DNA of 64,000 nt from Bidens hawaiensis (taxonomy: Eukaryota > Streptophyta > Magnoliopsida > Asterales > Asteraceae): assembly GCA_021521415.1 (NCBI GenBank), contig JAIQDT010000841.1:744001-808000 (forward strand), read 5' to 3'. The notes below the pieces were generated by a model. The model did not search any database and was not told the origin of the DNA. It saw only the letters and a program-made list of their open reading frames with translations. Positions 57,815 through 64,000 of the stretch are shown here, piece by piece; the first letter of the stretch is position 1; each line of letters begins with the position of its first letter. The translations under genes and the position numbers were made by a program.

Positions 57815-58771
57815 CGTTCTCTTTGTCTTTGATCAGTTGAACCACTTAGTCTTCCAGTCTGTGCAGCTATGAAATCCAAACGTGTTGCAAACACGCATGC
57901 CACGTTGTAATTGCATAGCACATTCATAATCTTTAATCTCGACAACCCAGATCTCATTCTTAAATAGCGCGTCGTTATCGGACTCCGATAAATTAACGTG
58001 CCACATCGTATCGATTACCCGTATAAACTCAGTCTTAAATCCTATACCGAGTACTATAACGGCTTCACTGGTGTGTAGTTGTTGTAATACCTTTGGCTGA
58101 ATGTCTTGTAAAGACTTTGTGGAAACGTCTTTACAGGCACTCTTTTCATCATTCGTGGCGGCTTCACCTTTAATACCAGCTTCCTGCAACCTGCTTTCGG
58201 ATCGATCTCGGCGATATACTTTCTAGTCGGAACCTGAGGCTTAAAAAATTTAAAACCATGATTAACCTCAAATAGTAGATGTTGATGGATCCATCATGCC
58301 ATATGATTGCCACCACGATTCAAGAACGACCGGTTTGCTAACGTTCGTATATCCCACCTCGGCAATGTGAGAACATCGGTGATGTATTGATAGTATTGAA
58401 CACCGTGCTCCCACTTAACTGTACATACCGTAAGTTCATAATCGTAAAGCCACGATACAATATCACCTTTGACGGTCTTCACAGCTTCGAACGTTGTCAT
58501 TTAGTGAGCCGTTTCACGTGCTTTAACCTATTTCTGGTTCTCTTTATCCACATACCGATAAACTTCAATCATCTTCTAGAGATGGCGTTTGTTGCGAACC
58601 TCAAACATGCCCTCGAAAAAGGATCTTTCGAACTCGAACCCGAAACTTTCTTCTTATTCTTCGTTTTCTTTTCAAGATGTTCTCCAGCAACTTGCACATG
58701 TTCTTCGAGGAAGAATGGAATACACTAATCAACATTTGTACACGTATAAAGATCAGGATACTCCTCTGCCG

Positions 58772-59147
58772 TTACGTAACGGTCTCGTGGACAGACTCAT
58801 GTGGAAAAAGAAGCTTAAAATAATTTTTGGGAATTTTCTATAAAATACAACAGAAAGTCAATTAGCATACATTAACCTAAAAATTTGAAGTACATGATAA
58901 TCACATTTTGTTTACATTGTTTTTAATTATATTTATTAATTATAATAAATCATATATACTTTTATAAATCATTATAAATCAATTTAAATCATTTTTTTAA
59001 TAAAATAACAATTGTTTTAGATTGTTTTCATTCTTTTTCATCCAAGAATCCGAGTAATCATACATACTTTGAACAAAACCAAGTTCAAGTAAAACATTCA
59101 CAAGTTTCTCATTCCACATCCTAGGGGCTTGCTTTAGACCATACTAC
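58772..59147 (-). other. 376-bp insert with Copia reverse-transcriptase fragment
   Basis: Absent from unit C3, where the flanks ('aggatactcct' and 'tcgatatcttcat'-like) are close together. Minus strand 59045-59147 encodes YGLKQAPRMWNEKLVNVLLE, then LGFVQSMYDYS, the Copia RT motif. The rest is AT-rich and non-coding. No terminal repeats or target duplication are obvious. Confidence 0.7.
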
Positions 59148-59277
59148 CTCGATATCTTCATAAATAAACGACGTATCCCGAGATGGGATACCCTTTTCAA
59201 ATCTTCTTATCGTCATCAATCACTTCTACATTCTCCTCGTTCTCCAAAGCGTCCAACTCTTCATCATTCAAGCCCAT

Positions 59278-60989
59278 TGATGTGTTGCAAAACACATAGC
59301 GTTTTTATCCCGTTTTGGGTTGTTTTGTGCGTAAAACGTTAACGAATATAAATTTTTCTTGCATTAAATTACATGTTTGTGTATGTGATAGGTCCCATGT
59401 TGAAGAGAGCGAGAAAATGAGTCAGATGGAAAAAGAATCAGCTAAAACGGAGCTCGGATGAAGCCGGTACGCAAAAACGAAGATAAACGAGCTGAAAGTC
59501 GAAAAACGTCAGAAAATGTCATGTTCGAGCTACGCAACCTGGTCATACCATTCAAGAAGCATGTGGTAGATTCCAACATGTCCCAAGGCTACCAAGAATG
59601 TTCAACAATCAGCTACCACGTCTATTTTGTCTTCTAGTGGGCCTAGTGGGCTTGTTTTAACCTATTTTATATTAGGAAGGAGGTGATTAAACATATATAT
59701 AAACCCTAAAACCCTATGAACGATTTTATTCAAGTTTCCAGCCATCCCACACCTTCTCTAGAGGAGAAAACAAGGAGGACAAGCTTACGGTTCTATCTTT
59801 TATCCTTCGGTTGTCGGTTTTGACTATTTTAACGTTTGTGAGTTCGTTTTTGGTTTTTAAGCATTTAAACCTTTTGTAATCAGATTTATATGAACATGTT
59901 TATCATTTATATCTATTTCATCTATTGTTCATTGATTATGATTGGCTAAACGTGTTAGTTCTACCTAGGTTAGATGTTTATTATTAGGTTTTAATAAGTA
60001 ATGTGGATTGTTGATTATCATGACTTGAATTGTTAATGAAAAGTTTGGTTTAACATTGAATTAGGTTGTGTTTAGTGGCTGTGAATTTATTAGTTATACT
60101 CATATACCTCTTGCTTTGATTAATTGAATAAGTTTTGATTGATTGTTGCTTGTTAGAACTCCTTACTTTGTGTTTAGGGTTTGTTTGCGGGGTGATCAAC
60201 CGTAGGGTTTAAGTGAGTGTATTAATTGATTAGATTCAGCGGGTAGTTACCTTCTTAGAGACCGATAGGTGATAAGAAGTAAACTCGTCTCATAGCTTTT
60301 ACTTGTTAGGACTAGGACCGCGCGAGAGCGGGTTCGGTTCTTGTCGGGTTTAGGTTTTTGAGCGATTAGTTGGTCTAGTTTAAGTTAAACTAAATTGTTC
60401 CTCTATCCTTGGTTGCGTAGTATTCATCTCCATTAGGGTAGTGTGTCGGTGAGTCCAAGAGGAGAGTCGGCATTAGAGCACTTTAACAATTCGTTTCCCG
60501 GTTTGTTCTTAAAATCAACTAAGTGTAAGTCAGAGTTTGTTAGTGAGACTGAGAGGTGATCTAGCTTTCTTGAGTGAACCTTAGTCGTGTCATCCTTAGG
60601 AACCGGTGTCATGAGAATCCTCAATCCATTAGCTTATTATACCTTCAATATGATTCTTACCTAGGTAGACGTTTCCTCCGATTGCAGTTAAGTTTCCAAG
60701 TTTTGTTAAGTGTTTAATTAAGTTAAGTTAAGTCTAGCTAACTAATTTTGTTAAAGTAAGTTAGGTTAAGTAGTTAATTATATTAAAAATCATTTAAATA
60801 TTCTTAGGTGAGTCTTGGTTAGGGTTAAGTATCATTAACGTTTTCAAGTGTCCTTGTGTTCGATACTCGGATTTCCATAGTGCTATACTATTAGTGATCG
60901 GTACACTTGCCGGTTTTGTGTGGTTTCTTTAGGTGTCTTGTTTAATTAATTTAAAACTTAGTTGTGAGAGCATCATATTACACACATCA
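59278..60989 (+). mobile_element. Solo LTR of Gypsy type in unit C2
   Basis: 1712 bp, TGATGTGTTGC to ACACACATCA, with perfect CCCAT duplications (59273-59277, 60990-60994). The pre-insertion sequence can be checked in unit C3, where 'caagccca.caataacga' is continuous at about 63111. TATATATAAA at 59693-59703 gives plus orientation. Athila/Tat-like by appearance; no internal region. Confidence 0.9.
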
Positions 60990-61459
60990 CCCATCAATAA
61001 CGAGATTTGATCTCGGGATAAATCGTAATCAACGAACTACCCTTCCTCAATCTCATCTGCGTTATCCGTGCTCGTGACAAAACCACGCTCGTTGTCCATA
61101 AATAGAATGGTGTTGGCTTTGATCAACTCAATTGGCTTCACTTCGGTAGTCTCCTGATACACTACCAACTGTCGATCATTTCCCTCAGTTTCAACACCAC
61201 TAGTAGATGTACTAGCGTGTTGTTTCTGCTCACTACCACCCATACCAGCATCAGGGTCTTTCTCGTCATCGTTATTCTTCAACATATCATCTTTGCATGT
61301 TAGTTGAAGAATAACGTTTTCCTGCTCTTTTAGCTTCTCCCCATGAGCAGACACAATAGCACGAAGCTCACAGTTTTGCTTTTGACAATAAGCAATACGG
61401 CTGAACATTTTGCATTGATCCAACCGCATTTTATCTTGCAGTTGGCGGTTAGTAGCCAT

Positions 61460-62003
61460 TTGACTTTGACAAACAAATACAAATCAATATCAATTCATAC
61501 TGTTATATACGGATCTAGGTCTTGATATGTTAAATATGAATCAATACGTGAACGAAGTGTGTGTGTGTGTGTTGAGAGGGAAATTCAGCAGAGTAACAAC
61601 ACTCTAATAATAATAATTCACTCACTTGTTAATTTACGTTTCAGGATACAACTATATATAGAAGACGAAGTCCATTAGTTATGCATGCCATAACGAATGG
61701 GACTCATTCGTCTTCAATCCCTACTTTAAATTAATAGTGTAGCGAATGACTCATTCGTTATACCTCATTCGTTAACATTCCATAACGAATGGTACAATAA
61801 AGATAACGATTAGGCTCATTTGTGTAAACATCCTTAACAAATGGACATTAAACATAACAAATGGGTTCCTTCGTTAAACATCCTTAACGAATGACTACAT
61901 ATACATACGAATGGACTGGTGAAAAGACGAAAATGCCCTTTTACATAAATAATATAAATTACAATAAATACAAAGACCGAGACGACAAAACAATGCACTA
62001 ACA
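61460..62003 (-). repeat. C-type LTR promoter segment fused to C2 ORF start
   Basis: 544 bp. TGTTAGTGCA at the purine-tract side, ATTCGTTA/TAACGAAT cluster 61680-61895, TATATATAGT at 61652-61660, then leader and ATG at 61459. It has the same junction to the ORF as 57263-57799. Confidence 0.8.
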
Positions 62004-62018
62004 AACTCCCCCTCGCCT
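62004..62018 (-). other. Polypurine tract of array unit C3
   Basis: Minus strand GGCGAGGGGGAGTT abutting the LTR start. Confidence 0.75.
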
Positions 62019-63247
62019 CGTTCTCTTTGACTTTGATCAGCTGAACCTCTTAGTCTTCCAGTCCGCGCAGCTATGAACTCCAAACGCGTTGCAAACAAGC
62101 ACGACACGTTGGAATTGCATAACACGTTCATAATCTTTAATCTCGGCAACTCGGATCTCATTCTTAAACATCGCGTCATTGTTGGACTCCGATAAATTAA
62201 TGAGTCACATCGGATCAATTACCCGTATAAACTCAGTCTTCAATTCCGTACGGAGTACTATAACACCTTCTCCGGTGTGGTTTTCGTAATACCACCAATT
62301 GAATGTCTTGTAAAGACTTTGTGGAAACGTCTTTACAGGCACTCTTTTCATCATTCGTGGCGGCTTCACCCATAATACCAGCTTCCTCTAACCTGCTTTC
62401 GGATCGATCTCAGCGATATACTTTCTAGTCGGAACCTGTGGCTTAAAAAATTTAAAACCATGATTAACCTCAAATAGTAGATGTTGATGGAACCATCTTG
62501 CCATTTGATTGCCACCACGATTCACGAAAGACCGGTTTGCTAATGTTCGTACATCCCACCTCGGCAATGTGAGAACATCGGTGATGTATTGGTAGTGCTT
62601 AACACAGTGCTCCCACTTTACTATACATACCTTAAGTTCATTATCGTAAAGCAACGATACAGTATCACCTTTGACGATCTTCACAGCTTCGAACGTTGTC
62701 ATTTAGTGAGTCGTTGCACGTGCTTTAACCTATTTCTGGTTCTCTTGATCCACATACCAATAAACTTCAATAATCTTCGAGAGATGATCTTTTTTACAAA
62801 CCTTAAACATGTCCTCGAAGAAAGGATCTTTCGAACTCGAACCTGAAAGTTTGTTCTTATTCTTCATTTTCTTTTCAAGATGTTCTTCAACAACTTGCAC
62901 ATGTTCTTCGGTGAATAATGGAATACGTTGATCAACATTTGTATGCTTATAAAGATTAGGATACTCCTATGCTGTCACATCTTCTACCTTGATATCTTCA
63001 TAAATAAACGACGTATCCCGAGATGGAATACTCGTGTCAAATCTGACCTCATCATCATCATTCACTTCTACATCCTCCTCATTCTCCAACGCATCTAACT
63101 CTTCATTATTCAAGCCCAACAATAACGATATTTGATCTCGAGATAAAGTGTAATCAACGAATTACCCTTCTTAATCTCATCTGTGTTAGCCATGCTCATG
63201 AAAACACCATGATCGTTGTCCATAAATAGAATGGTGTTGGCTTTGAT
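62019..63247 (-). pseudogene. Tandem array unit C3: C-terminal part of extra ORF
   Basis: Minus strand from the LTR insertion at 63247: GLNNEELDALENEEDVEVND, RDTSFIYEDIKVEDV, a stop, RIPLFTEEHVQVVEEHLEKK, further stops, then 62388-62702 FEAVKIVKGDTVSLLYDNEL and MARWFHQHLLFEVNHGFKFF, and the end piece (61895-62218 and other frames). It aligns with C2 throughout but lacks the 376-bp insert and the solo LTR, so it shows the ancestral arrangement. Its N-terminal half lies beyond the LTR insertion, outside the window. Confidence 0.7.
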
Positions 63248-64000
63248 TGTAACATCCCAAAATTTCAAAGAATAATATCTAATATATTATTTACTTATGA
63301 TGGAAAAGTTTACTTGAATTAGTAGAGAATTAATAGAATAATAAAGATGGAAGGTTAAGTAGGCTAACTAAATGGGAATAAATATGGATCAAAAAGGAAA
63401 GATGGGCCTCAGGTTCATGGGCTTAAGGGAGTATAAATACCCCTTCACCCCTAATCCTTTCTATTTCCATCCATCTCTACACCATAGCCTACACCTTCAA
63501 AAACACACACAAACACCCTCCTATATCCTGAGCCAAGATCCGAAGGTGAAAACCCAAGCTTGTTGGTATTGGAACGTCGTAACGAGCCAAACCAACATCA
63601 AGCTTAGATTGGGTTTGTGAAATCGACTCGTTTGAGGTACGTTTATCACAGAAACTTGTACATTTAGGTTTAGATTCGTTTAGTAATCTTAGATCTGTAT
63701 GAGTATGGTAAAAACGAATCAAACGTGATAATTCTTGTGGAAATTCGTTAAAATTTGTTAGTTTAATTGATAGCTTTAAGAACCATAATATATATACATT
63801 AAATACACCATTCAAACGCGATATTTAGATGTTTGGGTTGATTGGGGTTTGTTGGCACTAGGAATACGAGTTCAATGATACCCAATTTGTGTTGTTTCAT
63901 CGCGAAATGAGGATTAATTGCAGATCTGATGAATGTTGACTGTTTATGTTCTTAACGATTTTGACTTTGAACTAAGACGAATGAGGGTGCATGCGTAACG
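63248..64000 (+). mobile_element. Start of a Gypsy-type LTR, continues past the right edge
   Basis: TGTAACATCCC begins right after sequence that in unit C2 continues unbroken ('ggtgttggctttgat'). TATAAATACCCC near 63432-63443 supports plus orientation. Its opening resembles other Gypsy LTR starts in this window (TGTAACACC, TGTCACACCCC). The end and target duplication (predicted TTGAT) are outside. Confidence 0.7.

Larger units (their letters stand above)
57833..61459 (-). pseudogene. Tandem array unit C2: extra ORF interrupted by two insertions
   Basis: Start codon 61459. 61037-61459 encodes MATNRQLQDKMRLDQCKMFS, a coiled coil and a Ser/Thr/acidic stretch, with an in-frame stop at 61037. It then continues FVDYDLSRDQISLL up to the solo LTR (59278-60989) and resumes at 59277 with GLNDEELDALENEENVEVID. 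58772-59147 is a foreign insert with an RT piece. 58294-58500 carries FEAVKTVKGDIVSWLYDYEL, then VKWEHGVQYYQYITDVLTLP, the region conserved with element B. 57833-58189 carries the end (MWHVNLSESDNDALFKNEIW). Shorter than B's extra ORF: B's N-terminal globular domain is absent. Function unknown. Confidence 0.7.

Overview
The window reads as repeat-rich intergenic DNA of a flowering plant. It is AT-rich, has no intact host gene, and most of it is LTR retrotransposons (Ty1/Copia and Ty3/Gypsy) inserted into one another. The extra reading frame after pol in the large Copia elements, and general resemblance to Asteraceae repeats, suggest a composite-family eudicot. That placement is memory-based inference and weak.

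Layout. (1) 1-29129: a large decayed Copia element on the minus strand (element A). Its 5' LTR is 28557-29129 and its 3' end lies beyond the left edge. A second Copia element sits inside it (6473-14878, LTRs 950/949 bp, perfect target duplication ACTTC). A Gypsy element sits at the start of its gag (16827-27548, element G, duplication GTACG/GTATG). G in turn carries a solo LTR (23286-24995, duplication CCTGT) exactly at the join between its primer-binding site and its 5' LTR. (2) 29130-40678: non-coding DNA with Helitron-like 3' ends, three kinds of tandem repeat, MITE-like inverted repeats, and a cluster of short exon-like gene fragments, one recognisable as an SKU5-type multicopper oxidase. 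(3) 40679-45973: the 5' LTR (split by a solo LTR, 41129-43120), primer site and gag of a plus-strand Gypsy element, then a diverged LTR-like stretch. (4) 45974-55700: a full-length but internally deleted Copia element (element B, minus strand, LTRs 396/417 bp, duplication TCATG). It has lost integrase and reverse transcriptase but keeps a nearly complete two-part extra ORF of about 990 codons downstream of pol. (5) 56061-56855: an Athila-like gag relic. (6) 56885-63247: a tandem array of LTR-promoter plus extra-ORF units related to A, with no gag-pol, interrupted by another Gypsy-type solo LTR (59278-60989). (7) 63248-64000: the beginning of one more LTR.

How the parts fit. B and the tandem array (C) encode related extra-ORF proteins with a coiled coil and a conserved C-terminal region. 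Each family carries its own short motif in dense clusters: TAACGAAT/ATTCGTTA in A and C, AACTTCGCC/GGCGAAGTT in B. The clusters lie in the LTR, in the 5' leader and, in B, just upstream of the extra ORF itself. The most interesting hypothesis is that the extra-ORF protein recognises its own family's motif, by analogy with the VANC anti-silencing proteins of Arabidopsis VANDAL elements. This is inference only.

All coding regions of the elements carry stops or frameshifts. No tRNA, rRNA, CRISPR array or complete host gene was recognised.
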